From contig NZ_CP109444.1 of the NCBI RefSeq assembly GCF_036227225.1, positions 11,823,501 through 11,887,500 on the forward strand: a stretch of 64,000 bases of DNA. The letters are read 5' to 3'. This DNA comes from Streptomyces sp. NBC_01478 (lineage in GTDB: Bacteria > Actinomycetota > Actinomycetes > Streptomycetales > Streptomycetaceae). The position numbers and the translations under genes are program-made. Every line of letters starts with the position of its first letter. Position 1 is the stretch's first letter. Below are positions 38,552-47,625 of this stretch, piece by piece. Below the pieces are notes generated by a model. That model did not search any database. It saw nothing but the letters and a program-made list of their open reading frames with translations, and was not told the DNA's origin.

Positions 38552-38791
38552 CGCGTGCGCTGTCGACCACTGAACTTGAACCCGTGCTGTCGGAGCTGAG
38601 GTGCGTCAGATGCAGGCCCCTGACCTGCTGCACCGGATGTCCGAGCAAGTCCCCGACGGTGGTCGGGGAGGTTGAGGCTCCGCAGAGGGGGACCACCACG
38701 GTGAGGATGGCGAAGCCGTCGTCGCGGTGGTCGAGCAGGGCGGCCCGACGCTCGGTGTCGATCGACGCCCCGCAGCACGGACAGCCGATCT
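38552..38791 (-). other. Possible decayed small zinc-ribbon protein
   Basis: The minus strand, overlapping the end of the next gene, reads LKIGCPCCGASIDTERRAAL LDHRDDGFAILTVVVPLCGA without a normal start codon. Two CxxC-like pairs and a recurring Streptomyces motif suggest a remnant of a small metal-binding protein. The downstream part loses the pattern. Confidence 0.3.
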
Positions 38792-39520
38792 TCAGGGCCT
38801 GTCCGGTGCCTTGCCGGCCAGGTAGACCGTGTTGGTCGAGGTACCGCCCTGTAGCGGGTTGTCGAAAGCGACGACATGGGCCGCTGTGTGCGCGAAGACC
38901 TCGGAGAGCGCGGAGGTGAACTGCGGGTCGGGCGGGTCGTTCGACCACAAGGCGAACACCCCGCCGGGGTGGAGGTGACCGGCGAGGGCGCGGAGCCCGG
39001 CGGGCTGGTAGAGCGCCGCGTGGCGTGGGTGGAGCACATGGCGCGGCGAGTGGTCGACGTCCAGCAGGATGGCGTGGAAGCGGCGGCCCGGCTCCGTGGG
39101 GTCGAGACCGCACGGACCGGCGGCCAGTGCGAAGAAGTCTCCGTGCAGCAGTTGGCAGCGGGTGTCCGAGGTCAACCGGGCTCCGAGGGGGACCAAGCCC
39201 CGCTGATGCCAGTCGATGACTTCGGCGAGCGCATCGATCACCGCCAGTGTCCGCACCCGTGGATCATCCAGGACGGCGTGGGCGGTGTAGCCGAGTCCGA
39301 GTCCGCCGACGGCTACGTCCAGTTCGGTGTCCGGCAGTTTGGCCAGGGCGAGTTCCGTGAGCGCGATCTCGCCGGTAGTGAAGAGGCTGGACATCAGGAA
39401 CTCGTCGCCAAGCTTTACCTCGTACACGTCATCCCCCGAGACCGGGTGGCGGCGCCGACGCAGACTGATCTCTCCGATGGGCGTCGGTTGCCAGTCGATC
39501 TCCTCGAAGCGCAGGCCCAT
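38792..39520 (-). CDS. Spermidine-synthase-like protein (Rossmann methyltransferase fold)
   Basis: ATG 39520 has AGGTGA upstream; 242 residues. Motifs DVAVGGLGLGYTAHAVLDDP (nucleotide-binding loop), LAVIDALAEVIDWHQRG and AILLDVDHSPRHVLHPRHAA follow the spermidine synthase (polyamine aminopropyltransferase) pattern. It is shorter than true SpeE and lacks a clear putrescine pocket, so it is better called spermidine-synthase-like. It is a single gene next to a decayed beta-propeller fragment, at the outer edge of the polyketide cluster, and shows no sign of belonging to it. Confidence 0.75.
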   Translation of the reverse strand: MGLRFEEIDWQPTPIGEISLRRRRHPVSGDDVYEVKLGDEFLMSSLFTTGEIALTELALAKLPDTELDVAVGGLGLGYTAHAVLDDPRVRTLAVIDALAEVIDWHQRGLVPLGARLTSDTRCQLLHGDFFALAAGPCGLDPTEPGRRFHAILLDVDHSPRHVLHPRHAALYQPAGLRALAGHLHPGGVFALWSNDPPDPQFTSALSEVFAHTAAHVVAFDNPLQGGTSTNTVYLAGKAPDRP

Positions 39521-39722
39521 CCGTTCACCTTTCTGACGTGCGTGGAGGCACGGTGCTGTTGCGCATCGAAACATACTCCGCCCCGGCGTGGGAGCCGGGC
39601 GCTGATGAAGTGACGGCCCGGTCGGGCGCCGCGACCGGCGACGTGCGGTTGGAAGTGGAGAGCGCGCCGGTCGAAGATGTAGCTACCGACGGCGGAGGAC
39701 CACATCGTGTCGCCGCACACGC

Positions 39723-39905
39723 CGGCACGATGTGGGCGGTGGACGGGGCCACCGGCCGACCGGTGTCGAAGGTCTTTCCCCACGGAGGCGTTCACCACAC
39801 GCCGACGGCGGTCGGCGGAAGCGTGCACGTGGGCAACAACAAAGGCCTGGTCGCTATGGACGCGGCGACGGGAGAGGCAGCATGGGGCGGCGCCTTTGGT
39901 GCGAC
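39723..39905 (+). pseudogene. PQQ-type beta-propeller fragment
   Basis: The plus frame reads AGTMWAVDGATGRPVSKVFP … VGGSVHVGNNKGLVAMDAAT GEAAWGGAFG. These are two blades of the PQQ-like repeat (LxAxDxxTGxxxW). Neither a start nor the remaining blades exist, so it is a scrap marking an old gene boundary just before the butyrolactone receptor. Confidence 0.5.
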
Positions 39906-39987
39906 TCGGCGGCTGTTGCTCTGGTGTTGACGTGGGTTGCCTGTGGCGGGTGCGGTTTGGTGGCTCCGGTGTCGGGTTTGTGTCTTT

Positions 39988-40743
39988 TTATGCTGCTTTG
40001 GTGTTTGGTTCCGCTTTTGTGCTGGCGTCTGGCTGCGTTGCTGTGTCGCCTGTGCCTGCTGTTGTGTCTGTGCCTGTGCTGTTTGTGTTGCTGTTTGTGT
40101 TGCTGTGTGTGGTGAGGGTGGCGATGGTGTGTGCTCGTTGGGGGGTGAGGTTGAGGGTGGTGAGGGTGGCGGGGTGGGTGATGGTGGGGAGGGTGTGTTG
40201 GAGGAGGGTGGTGATGGTGGTGGGGAGGTTTTGGTAGTTGGTGGTTGCTTGGGACATGGCTTGGATGCCGGCGAAGGCGCCGACGAGTATTTGGGCGGTT
40301 TCTTGGGGGTTGACGTGGGGGAGGAGTTCGCCTTGTTGTTGGGCTTGGGTGAGGAGGTTGGTGACGATGGTGGTCCAGTGGTGGAAGGGGGCGGTGCGGT
40401 CGAGTCCGTCGGCGCGTTGGTCGAGGGTGAGGCGGACGCCGGCGCGGACGAGGGGGTCTGTTTGGAGGCGGTGGGCGTGGAGCATGGTGGTGTCGATGAG
40501 TTCTTGGGTTTTGCAGGGGTGTGGGGGGACGGTGAGGTTTTGGTCTTGTCCGGCGAGGACGCCTTGGGCGAGTTGTTCTTTTGATTTGAAGTGGAAGTAG
40601 AGGGCGCCTTTGGTGACGTTGGCGGTGGTGAGGATTTCGCTGATGGTGGCGGCTTGGTAGCCGCGTTCTTCGAAGACGGTGGCTGCGGCCATGAGGATGG
40701 TGTGGCGGGTGCGGATGGCGCGGTCTTGTTTGGGTTGTGGCAT
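39988..40743 (-). CDS. Gamma-butyrolactone receptor-type TetR repressor (ScbR/ArpA-like) with low-complexity tail
   Basis: ATG 40743, 251 residues. The N-terminal helix-turn-helix (FEERGYQAATISEILTTANV TKGALYFHF) and the ligand domain (VRAGVRLTLDQRADGLDRTA … LVGAFAGIQAMSQAT) are typical of butyrolactone receptors. About 40 extra residues at the C-terminus are Thr/Asn-rich (repeats of SNTN, TAGTGDTATQ), which the family lacks. Codons favour C and A strongly, so the plus strand is almost only G and T. It lies downstream of the AfsA-like gene in the same direction, with its own promoter and autoregulatory-element-like site at 40788-40805, so autorepression is likely. Confidence 0.9.
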   Translation of the reverse strand: MPQPKQDRAIRTRHTILMAAATVFEERGYQAATISEILTTANVTKGALYFHFKSKEQLAQGVLAGQDQNLTVPPHPCKTQELIDTTMLHAHRLQTDPLVRAGVRLTLDQRADGLDRTAPFHHWTTIVTNLLTQAQQQGELLPHVNPQETAQILVGAFAGIQAMSQATTNYQNLPTTITTLLQHTLPTITHPATLTTLNLTPQRAHTIATLTTHSNTNSNTNSTGTDTTAGTGDTATQPDASTKAEPNTKAA

Positions 40744-40782
40744 GGGGTGGCTTTCTTTCGGTGCGGGTGGGGTGCCCGCGGT

Positions 40783-40811
40783 TAAAAATACCGTCCAGTT
40801 CGTATAGTCTA
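40783..40811 (-). promoter_or_regulatory. Promoter with butyrolactone-receptor operator filling the spacer (receptor gene)
   Basis: On the minus strand: -35 TAGACT (40806-40811), a 17-bp spacer (40789-40805), then -10 TTTTTA (40783-40788). The spacer plus one base is ATACCGTCCAGTTCGTAT on the plus strand, a member of the site family listed under the findings. The -10 is about 40 bp from the start codon. Confidence 0.65.
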
Positions 40812-41531
40812 CGGGGTTTGGTGGGGGGTCCGGGGGGTTGTGCGGTGATCGGTTGCCGGGTGTGTGGTGGGCGGGTGTGGGGTGTGGGGGTGGGTTTCTG
40901 CGGGTGAACCCACATTTTTTGCGGCGATTTGTCCGCATCTGTGTCTGATTGTTTTGTGTGGGGTGGGTTTTTTGTTGTAGGGGTGGGTTCGGTTGCCGGG
41001 CGGGTTTGTTTCTGTGGTCCGGCCGGTGGGTGTGGGTGGGGGTGTTCTGTCCGGCGGGTGGGGGTGCCGGGTGGTGCCGGGTGGTTTGTGGTGGGCCGTT
41101 GTGCTGGTGGTCCGGGGTGTGGTGGCCGGCCGGGCGGGGGTGTGGTGCTGGCCGGGCGGTGGGTGTGTGGGGTGGTGGGGTCTGAGGGGGTGCTGTTCGG
41201 GGTCCGGTTCGCGGCCGGCGGGTTTTCCCGGCCGGGCGGTCGGCGGTGTTCGGCGGGGGTGCGGTTCGGGGGCGGGCGCGGTGGTGCGGGCGGGAAGGCC
41301 CCGGGGCGTGTCGTGGTGTCCGTGGGTGTGTCCGGTGGCGGGGCGGACTGTCCGGTGGCGTGGGTGTCCGGTGTCGGTCCGGGGCGGGGTTTTCGGTTCG
41401 GTCCGTGGCGTGGTGGCCGGTGGGGGTGTGGTTGGCGGGGGTGGTGGCCTGTGGGGGTGTGGTCGTGCTGGTCCCGGTGGGGGTGGGGTGCGGGGTCGGC
41501 CGGGGGTGTGGTGGGGGTGGTGGCGGGGGTG
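40812..41531. other. 720-bp G/T-rich stretch, no gene
   Basis: The plus strand is dominated by runs such as GTGGGGGTG and GGTGGTG, with very few A or C in parts. Frames on the minus strand are open but encode only Pro/Thr/His low-complexity. Many four-G-tract clusters could form quadruplexes. It may also include the transcript tail of the AfsA-like gene. Confidence 0.5.
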
Positions 41532-42782
41532 TTAGGGGGTGGTGGTGGTGATGGTGGAGTGGAAGACGGGGCGGTTGTTCTGGTGGCAGGTGATGTGGAT
41601 GGTCTGGTGGGGGGTGGGGCGGGTGGTGGTGGGTGTGGGGGTGGGGTGGGTTTGGAGGTGGCAGGGGGTGTCGAGTTCGGCGTAGTTGGTGAAGGTGGTG
41701 GTGAGGGTGAGGGGGAGGGTGGGGTGGCCGAGGTGGGCGGTGGTGGCTTGGCGGGCGGCTTCGAGGAGGACCATGCCGGGGATGTGGTCGACGGGGTGGT
41801 CGAAGAGGACGGGGTGGCGGGTGTCGGTGCGGAGTTGCCAGGTGTGGGGGTGGGGGGTGGGGGTGAGGACGACGTCGGTGGGGGAGGTGCGGCCGACGGT
41901 CTGGGGTGCGGTGGGGGCGGTGAGGGGGAGGGGGGTGGTGTGGGTGCGGTTGCCGCGGAGGCGCCTGTAGACGGCGGGGGGTGTGCAGGTGCAGGAGGCG
42001 TCGGCGCGGGCGAGGGTGTGGCCGTCGCGGCGCAGGGTGCTGGTGTAGCGCAGGGCGGCGGTGCGGCCGCGGCGGCGGGTGATGTCGGAGCAGGTGACGT
42101 CGATGGTGAGGGCGGCGGGTGCGGGGCCGACGTGGAGGTGCGCGGGGTCGAGGGTGAGGGTGAGGTCGTGCATGACGAAGTTGTGGTCGAGGGGGACGCC
42201 GTATTCGGTGTGGGCGAGGAGGAGTCCGCTCTGGCGGATGGTTTCTGCGGCGATGAGGGGGTCGTGGCGGCCGTTGATGGGGGTGAAGAAGGAGTGGGCG
42301 CGGGGCCATTGGGCGCTGACGGTGAAGCGGTCCTGGCCGGTGCGGTGCCAGTCGGTGAGCAGGACCTCGGCGACGGAGGCGCGGTGGACGAACTCCTTGG
42401 GGACGGTCCGGGTCAGGGAGAGGTGACCGAAGGCGTCCTGGCCCGCTGACACCCCGGCACCCGCGGCACCCGCGGCACCCGCGGACATCCTGTCCCCGGC
42501 GCCCGCGGGCATCCCGGTGCTCCTTGTGTCCGCGGTGCCTGCGGGCATTGCGGTGCGGGTGGTGTTCGTGGACGGTCCGGTGCCCGTGGTGCCCGTGGTG
42601 CCCGTGGTGCCCGTGGTGCCCGTGGTGTGCGTGGTGTGCGTGGTGTGCGTGGTGTGCGTGGTGTGCGGGGCGGGTGGTGCGGTGTCCGGGGTGTGTGCGG
42701 GTGTGGCTGGTGGTGCGGTGTCCTGCGGGGCGGGTGCCGTGGTGCGGGCCGGGCGGTGGGTGTGGAATGTGGGTGCGGACAT
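41532..42782 (-). CDS. AfsA-type gamma-butyrolactone biosynthesis protein
   Basis: It should join a beta-keto acyl chain to dihydroxyacetone phosphate, the first step of butyrolactone signal synthesis. Two AfsA hot-dog repeats are visible: [20 protein letters not shown] … [37 protein letters not shown], and later [23 protein letters not shown] 42782 (AGGGGGA upstream) gives 416 residues with a 90-residue extension containing (TTH)n(TTG)n repeats. ATG 42512 has a better AAGGAG site and gives 326 residues, the usual AfsA length. It is divergent from the accE-like gene, with an operator-bearing promoter at 42983-43011. Confidence 0.88.
   Translation of the reverse strand: MSAPTFHTHRPARTTAPAPQDTAPPATPAHTPDTAPPAPHTTHTTHTTHTTHTTGTTGTTGTTGTTGTGPSTNTTRTAMPAGTADTRSTGMPAGAGDRMSAGAAGAAGAGVSAGQDAFGHLSLTRTVPKEFVHRASVAEVLLTDWHRTGQDRFTVSAQWPRAHSFFTPINGRHDPLIAAETIRQSGLLLAHTEYGVPLDHNFVMHDLTLTLDPAHLHVGPAPAALTIDVTCSDITRRRGRTAALRYTSTLRRDGHTLARADASCTCTPPAVYRRLRGNRTHTTPLPLTAPTAPQTVGRTSPTDVVLTPTPHPHTWQLRTDTRHPVLFDHPVDHIPGMVLLEAARQATTAHLGHPTLPLTLTTTFTNYAELDTPCHLQTHPTPTPTTTRPTPHQTIHITCHQNNRPVFHSTITTTTP
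42580..42668. repeat. Tandem 9-bp repeats (GTGCCCGTG / GTGTGCGTG)
   Basis: About five units of GTGCCCGTG followed by four of GTGTGCGTG, within the 5' part of the longer AfsA-like frame, encode the Thr-Thr-Gly and Thr-Thr-His runs. The unit is a multiple of three, so copy-number change would not shift the frame. Confidence 0.85.
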
Positions 42783-42982
42783 GGTTCCCCCTGGGGCCGG
42801 GATCGGGACGGATCGGGTGAGGTGCGGTGCCCCGCGGTGTCCCGCCGTACGCGACGGGACGGGGTGGGGCGGGGTGGGGCGTGCGGTGCCGTGTCGTGCA
42901 GGGCGGTGCGGCAGCGTGGTGCGGCGGTGCGGTGCACTCGTGCGGTGCCGTGCGGTGCGGTGTGACGCGGTCTCCGGACCAG

Positions 42983-43011
42983 AAGATACATACCACTCGG
43001 TTTTCTTTCTA
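42983..43011 (-). promoter_or_regulatory. Promoter with operator in the spacer, AfsA-like gene
   Basis: On the minus strand: -35 TAGAAA (43006-43011), 17-bp spacer (42989-43005), -10 TATCTT (42983-42988). On the plus strand 42988-43005 reads ACATACCACTCGGTTTTC, very close to the published autoregulatory element pattern. It lies in the divergent region and could also affect the accE-like gene. Confidence 0.65.
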
Positions 43012-43287
43012 GGGGTATCGGGGCTTCCGGGGGCACGAAATGCGGAGGGGGCCGCTCCGTGCCGGATGGCCGGAACCGTGCCGGGGGGCGTGGCGCCGGG
43101 CTTCGGGGGGCCGGTGGTGTGCGCGGTGCGGCGCGGCGGGCGGCGGCCGGCCGGGGCGGGGTGCGGGGGCATCCCGGACCGGTTGCGGCGGGGGCGGTGC
43201 GGGGTGGTTCTCGAGCGGGGCGGGAGTGGTCCTCCAGTGCGCCGGCGCAGGGTGGCCGCACGTCGGGAAGAAGGGAGTGCGGGCCGG

Positions 43288-43506
43288 GTGAGCAGCGCGG
43301 AGAGTGTTTTCCGGGTGGAGCGCGGGCGGGCGAGCCGGGAGGAGCTGGCGGCGCTGTGCGCCGTGCTGTGCGCGGTGCTGGCCGCCCGCGCGGACGACGG
43401 CGGCGACGGCGGCGACGGTGGCGGAGACGGCGGCCGGGTGCGGGGTCAGGCGTGGCACCGGGGGCGGGCGGGTGCGGTCTACCGGCCGCCCCGTGCCTGG
43501 CGGTGA
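43288..43506 (+). CDS. accE: Acyl-CoA carboxylase epsilon subunit-like small protein
   Basis: GTG 43288 with AAGGGAG upstream gives 72 residues. FRVERGRASREELAALCAVL near the start, a Gly/Asp-rich linker, and AWHRGRAG … YRPPRAWR at the end match the epsilon subunit of actinomycete acyl-CoA carboxylases. That subunit stiffens the alpha-beta complex and raises activity. The partner beta subunit is encoded 11 kb downstream at 54337. In aromatic polyketide clusters such subunits boost malonyl-CoA supply. The gene is short and composition-biased, so the call rests on the two end motifs. Confidence 0.65.
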   Translation: MSSAESVFRVERGRASREELAALCAVLCAVLAARADDGGDGGDGGGDGGRVRGQAWHRGRAGAVYRPPRAWR

Positions 43507-43562
43507 CGGCCCGGCGGGCTGCCGGGGTGGCCGGTTCGGTGGGTGCGTTTCCCGCCCCCTCA

Positions 43563-43591
43563 TGTAAACCACGCATGCGGTTTGTTACGGT
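43563..43591 (+). promoter_or_regulatory. Promoter with second-type palindrome in the spacer (first pseudo-receptor gene)
   Basis: -35 TGTAAA (43563-43568), 17-bp spacer, -10 TACGGT (43586-43591). The 18-bp site AAACCACGCATGCGGTTT spans 43566-43583. The same arrangement occurs at 59953-59981 before the other TetR gene of this type. Confidence 0.55.
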
Positions 43592-44418
43592 GGGGTGGCA
43601 TCGTCCGGCCGCGCGGTGGGGGAGGGGTACGCCGTGAAGGGTTGCCGGCGTCCTGTCCCGCCGGCCGGTGCGGGCGTCCGCCGTGCCCCGGGAGGACACC
43701 GGCACCCGCCCGCACCGCCCGCACCGCCCGCACCGGTCGGTCGGTCGGTCGGTCGGTCGTGGAGTCTTCCGGCGCCCCACGGCACGGCGCGCTGCGGTTC
43801 CCGGGGGTGCGGGGTGTTCTGGCGGCTTCCGGCGGTGCGGACTGTCCCGGGTGCGGGCGGGCGGTGCTGTTGGTGGTCCGGTGCCGGGTGGTGGCGCGGT
43901 GCGTGGTGCGCCCGGCCCGGTGTCCGGCACGGCGCGCCCCGCCACGGCCGGGCCCGGCGCCCGGCGGGGTGGGGGTCCTGTCCGGGCTCGGGGCGGCCCG
44001 CTGGTGCTGGATGTTGTCCGGTGGTGGCGGGCCTGCCGGGTGTGCTGCGGGGTGCCGGCCTGCGGTGCGGCGCGCGGGGTCTGCCCGCGGGGGGTCCGCG
44101 TGCCGCGGTGGCCGGGCGCCCGGGTGGCCGGGCGTTGGGTGTCCGGCGTCGTGGTGCCCGGGGGCCGGGTGCGGTCTGTCCGGTGCTGTCGCCGGCTGCG
44201 CCGCTGTGCGTACGGCGTCCGTCTTTTCTGTCTTCGGCCTGCGGTCCGGCTGTCTTCCGCCCGGTGTCCGGTGTCCGGCGGCGGTGTGTCCCTGCCGGGC
44301 GGATGCAGGGGGCGGTATGCCGGTGTGTCCGTCCGTTCCTGCTCTTTCCCGCGGGCCGGCGGGTGTGGCGGGTGTGGGGTTTCCCTTTGGTGTTCTCGGT
44401 TCGGTGACGGAGTGTTGG
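43592..44418. other. Long leader of about 825 bp, no separate gene
   Basis: It carries short tandem repeats (CGCCCGCACC three times near 43705-43735, GGTC six times near 43736-43760). The frame of the next gene stays open through here, but the implied peptide is Cys/Gly/Arg-rich and unlike any TetR N-terminus. Confidence 0.45.
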
Positions 44419-45042
44419 ATGGTCAAGCAGGAGCGTGCGGCGCGTACCCGGGAGGCCCTGGTGCGGTCGGCGGCGGAGAGTTTCGCCGGTCAGGGGTTTG
44501 CCACCGCGTCGCTGGCGGTGATCAGTGCGGGGGCGGGGGTGAGCAGCGGGGCGCTGCACTTCCATTTCGCGGGCAAGGCGGAGCTGGCGGACGCGGTGGA
44601 GGAGTCCGCGGCGGACACCCTGCGGGTGCTGACCGGGCGGGTGGCGGGTGAGGAGGCGGGGCCGCTGCAGCATCTCATCGACGTGACGCACCGGCTGGCC
44701 GGGCGGCTGCGTGAGGACGTGGTGCTGCGGGCGGGGTTCCGGCTCGGCGGTGACATGACCCGGGTGCCGTGTGCGGATCTGCGTGCGCTGTGGCAGGGGT
44801 GGGTGGGGGAGGCGGTGCACCTGGCCGGGCGGGGCGGCGAACTGCGCCGGGGGGTCGCGCCCGCGGGGGTGGTGAGCGCGGTGGTGGCCGCGACGGTGGG
44901 GTTCGAGGTGCTCGGCGCGCGGGACACGGCGTGGCTGTCGCGGCCCGTGATCGCCCAGTTCTGGCGGCTGCTGCTGCCCACGCTCGCCCCGGTGGCACTG
45001 CACGCCGCCCTCGACACCGCCGGCACCACCCCCCGCCCCTAG
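44419..45042 (+). CDS. TetR-family regulator, pseudo-butyrolactone-receptor type
   Basis: ATG 44419 (GGAG upstream), 207 residues. The helix-turn-helix is FAGQGFATASLAVISAGAGV SSGALHFHF, and the C-terminal domain (VVLRAGFRLGGDMTRVPCAD … AAVGFEVLG-like) is shorter than in true receptors. It shares the start MVKQERAARTR with the regulator at 60113, so the two are paralogues. Such pseudo-receptors usually bind the cluster's own products rather than butyrolactones. Its promoter and second-type palindrome lie 830 bp upstream, an unusually long leader. Confidence 0.88.
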   Translation: MVKQERAARTREALVRSAAESFAGQGFATASLAVISAGAGVSSGALHFHFAGKAELADAVEESAADTLRVLTGRVAGEEAGPLQHLIDVTHRLAGRLREDVVLRAGFRLGGDMTRVPCADLRALWQGWVGEAVHLAGRGGELRRGVAPAGVVSAVVAATVGFEVLGARDTAWLSRPVIAQFWRLLLPTLAPVALHAALDTAGTTPRP

Positions 45043-45603
45043 ACCGCCCGGCCACCCCCTCCCTCCCTCCTTCCCTCCCTCCCTTCACCCACCCGGCCCC
45101 GGCCCGCCCCGGCCCGCCCCGTCCCGCCTCTGCTTGCCCGGCTCGCCTTCTTCCGGTGATCCGCCGCACGGCCGGAACGGGCAGCACACTTCCGGCCGCA
45201 CACCCCGCCCCCCGCCCCCCTGGGGATGCCCCGTCGGCACCCCCGGGGAGGGCGCCGGCTGCGGACCGGGGTCCGCCGTACGGCGGAGAGCGCGGCCGAA
45301 GGCCGGGACGGACGCCCCCGCCCCGCGCAACCCCCGTACGCCCTGAACACCCCGCACCCCCCACGCGCGGCGCACGCCCACCCCGCACATCCCCTCACCC
45401 CGCACATCCCCCCGCCCGGCATCCCCCGCACACCTGGCCCGGCATCCGGTGCTCCGTGTCCCGCGCCGGCTCCCGGCCGGGCGGTCCGCCCGTGCCGCGC
45501 CCCTGTCCTGCCGGCGTGTCCCGTGCGTGTCCTGCCCGTGCTTCCGGCGGGTGCGGGGGTGGCCGGATCTGTGCGTTCCCGGGGGCGGTATGCCCCCCGC
45601 ACA
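45043..45603. other. Non-coding stretch between TetR and first SARP gene
   Basis: It begins with C/T-rich CCTCCCT repeats (45055-45085) and has no frame with coding features. Confidence 0.4.
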
Positions 45604-45632
45604 TTGACAAACCGTCCATGCTGTTTTTTTAT
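45604..45632 (+). promoter_or_regulatory. Promoter with operator in the spacer, first SARP gene
   Basis: -35 TTGACA (45604-45609), exactly 17 bp, -10 TTTTAT (45627-45632). The 18-bp site AAACCGTCCATGCTGTTT covers 45609-45626. A bound receptor would block sigma factor contact directly. Confidence 0.75.
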
Positions 45633-45729
45633 CGAGGGGTTCGGGTGCCGTGCCGGCCCGGGCGTCGGGCGGTCCCGGAGTGCGGGGCCGTGTGCCTGCT
45701 GTCGTGGCGGCCTCGTGGGGGAGTTGAGT

Positions 45730-46614
45730 GTGGACATCGAAGTGCTGGGTGCGCTGGCGGTGCGTGAGAACGGTGTGTCGGTCGTGCCGACGGCGCCGAA
45801 GCCGCGGCGGGTGCTGGGCCTGCTGGCCCTGCGCGCCGATCAGGTGGTGCCGGTGGCCGCGCTGGTCGAGGAGCTGTGGGGGGCGATGCCGCGGCGCAGT
45901 GCGCGCACCACCCTGCAGACCTACGTCCTGCAGTTGCGCGAGCTGATCGGCGCGGCGCTGGCCGCGCCGGGGCGGCGGCCGCAGGCGGGGGAGCGGGAAG
46001 GCGGGGGCGAGGGCGCTGGGGGTGGTGGGCGGCTGGGGGCCAAGGATGTTCTGGCCACCGTGCCGGGCGGCTACCGGCTGCGCACCCGGGGCGGCACGGT
46101 CGACCACCGGGAGTTCGGGCGCCGTGCGGGGACCGGTTACCGGGCGATGGACGCGGAGGACTACGCGGGAGCGGCCCGCCGGCTGGCCGGCGCGCTGGAG
46201 CTGTGGAGCGGGCCGGCGCTGACCGGTCTGCAGGCCGGCAGCCAGATCGGCATGGAGGCCCGCCGGCTGGAGGAGGCCCGGCTGTGCGCGCTGGACCAGC
46301 GCATCGACGCCGACCTGCGCCTGGGCCGCCACCGCGAGCTGCTGCCGGAGCTGACGGTGCTGGTCAACCAGCACCGGATGCACGAGAGCCTGCACGGCCA
46401 GTTCATGGTGGCGCTGCACCGCGCGGGCCGGCGCGGCGAGGCCCTGGACGTCTACCAGCGGCTGCGCTCCACCCTCGTCGCGGAACTGGGCCTGGAGCCC
46501 TCCGCGCCGCTGGGCCGCCTGCAGCGCTCCATCCTGACCGCCCGCCCCGACAGCGCCCCCGTGACCGCCCCCGCCGCCGGCACGGCCCCCCGGCTCACCG
46601 CCCGCCCGGCCTGA
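45730..46614 (+). CDS. SARP-family pathway activator (first of three)
   Basis: GTG 45730 with GGGGGAG upstream, 294 residues. The OmpR-like winged helix (MDIEVLGALAVRENGVSVVP TAPKPRRVLGLLALRADQVV … LQTYVLQLRELIG) is followed by the bacterial transcriptional activation domain (ARLCALDQRIDADLRLGRHR … HESLHGQFMVALHRAGRRGE). A Gly/Glu-rich insert of about 25 residues lies between DNA-binding helix and wing (residues 80-105). The promoter carries a receptor-type operator, so it should be switched on by butyrolactone and then activate biosynthetic genes. It is closely related to the SARP at 56411. Confidence 0.92.
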   Translation: MDIEVLGALAVRENGVSVVPTAPKPRRVLGLLALRADQVVPVAALVEELWGAMPRRSARTTLQTYVLQLRELIGAALAAPGRRPQAGEREGGGEGAGGGGRLGAKDVLATVPGGYRLRTRGGTVDHREFGRRAGTGYRAMDAEDYAGAARRLAGALELWSGPALTGLQAGSQIGMEARRLEEARLCALDQRIDADLRLGRHRELLPELTVLVNQHRMHESLHGQFMVALHRAGRRGEALDVYQRLRSTLVAELGLEPSAPLGRLQRSILTARPDSAPVTAPAAGTAPRLTARPA

Positions 46615-47189
46615 CCTCACCCGGCTCACCGCCCGCCCGGCCCGACCCGCGTGCCCCGGCCCGCCCGCCCGGCCTGGCCCGGCGGGCGCCCTCGGTTGCG
46701 CCCCCGGCTCCCGGCCCCCGGCTTCCCGGGTCCTGGCCCCCGGGTCCTGGTTCCGGCTCCGAATCCCGGCTTCCGACTCCTGGCCCTCGACTCCCCGGCT
46801 GCGGCGCCCGGCTCCGGCCCCCGGAGCCTGGTCCCGGGCGCCGTCCCGTCCCCCTGGGGGTGTCCTCCCGGTGCCGGCCCCCCCGGGGGGCTGTCCTCCC
46901 TGCACCAGCCCGCCCTCCTCTTCCCGGGTACCGGCCCGGTCCGCCCGCCCCGGGAGCCGTCCGCCCACCGGACTCGTCCGCCCACCGGACTGCATGCCCC
47001 CGGACCGCACATGCCCCCGCACCGCATGCCCCGGAGGGAAGAGTCCCCGCCCTCCGGCAGGCGCCCCCGTCGCACTGCTGCCCGCCCCGGCGCGCGGACG
47101 GCCGCCGTCCCGGACGCGGGCCCCGGCCCGTGCCCGCCTCTCCCGCGACGCCCTCCCCGCTCCTCTCCCGGACGGTTCTCCGGACCCCA
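46615..47189. other. Low-complexity spacer after the first SARP gene
   Basis: Imperfect repeats of CCCGGCTCC/GGCCCCCGG type dominate. No gene is supported. Confidence 0.4.
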
Positions 47190-47217
47190 TTGCAAAGAAC
47201 CGTCCACCCGGTATATT
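47190..47217 (+). promoter_or_regulatory. Promoter with operator in the spacer, monooxygenase gene
   Basis: -35 TTGCAA (47190-47195), 16-bp spacer, -10 TATATT (47212-47217). The site GAACCGTCCACCCGGTAT spans 47197-47214. The start codon is about 410 bp further on, so the transcript would have a long leader. Confidence 0.55.
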
Positions 47218-47625
47218 TTGGCGGCGTCCGCACCCCTGGGACGGTCCGCCCGGCCCCGCAGAACCTGTGCCGGGCCGCGCCGGAAGAAGCCGCGAGAAGC
47301 CGTAAGAGGGCTGGCAGAGGCAGAACTGACAGGCAGGCTGAAGGCGGGAGAAGGGGAGGGCGGAGGGGGAGAGGCCGTGCCGCGCAGAGCACGGTGCGGC
47401 GCGGGATGCCGTCCGCCTCCTCCCGCCTCCGCCCTCCCCCTCCGTCGCCGTCGCCGTCTCGGCCCCTGCGCCCTGCTTCCGTCTTCGCACGGTGCTCCGG
47501 TGTTCCGGTCTCCCGGTGTGCTCCGGTGCTCGCCGGTGTCCTCCGGTTCCGGGTTTCGGTGTTCCGTCGGCGGCGGGTGCGGTGCTGGGAGGGCGTGGTC
47601 CGGGACGAGATGGGGGAGGCCGGGG

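Noticed and set aside
39988..42996. 1,002-codon minus-strand open frame covering the receptor gene and the region upstream
   Set aside because: Only the last 251 codons match a protein family; the rest encodes Pro/Thr/His low complexity and is antisense-like, a result of the strand skew.
43009..43572. 187-residue minus-strand frame opposite the accE-like gene
   Set aside because: Low-complexity Pro/Arg composition; the plus-strand frame has the ribosome site and both epsilon-subunit motifs.
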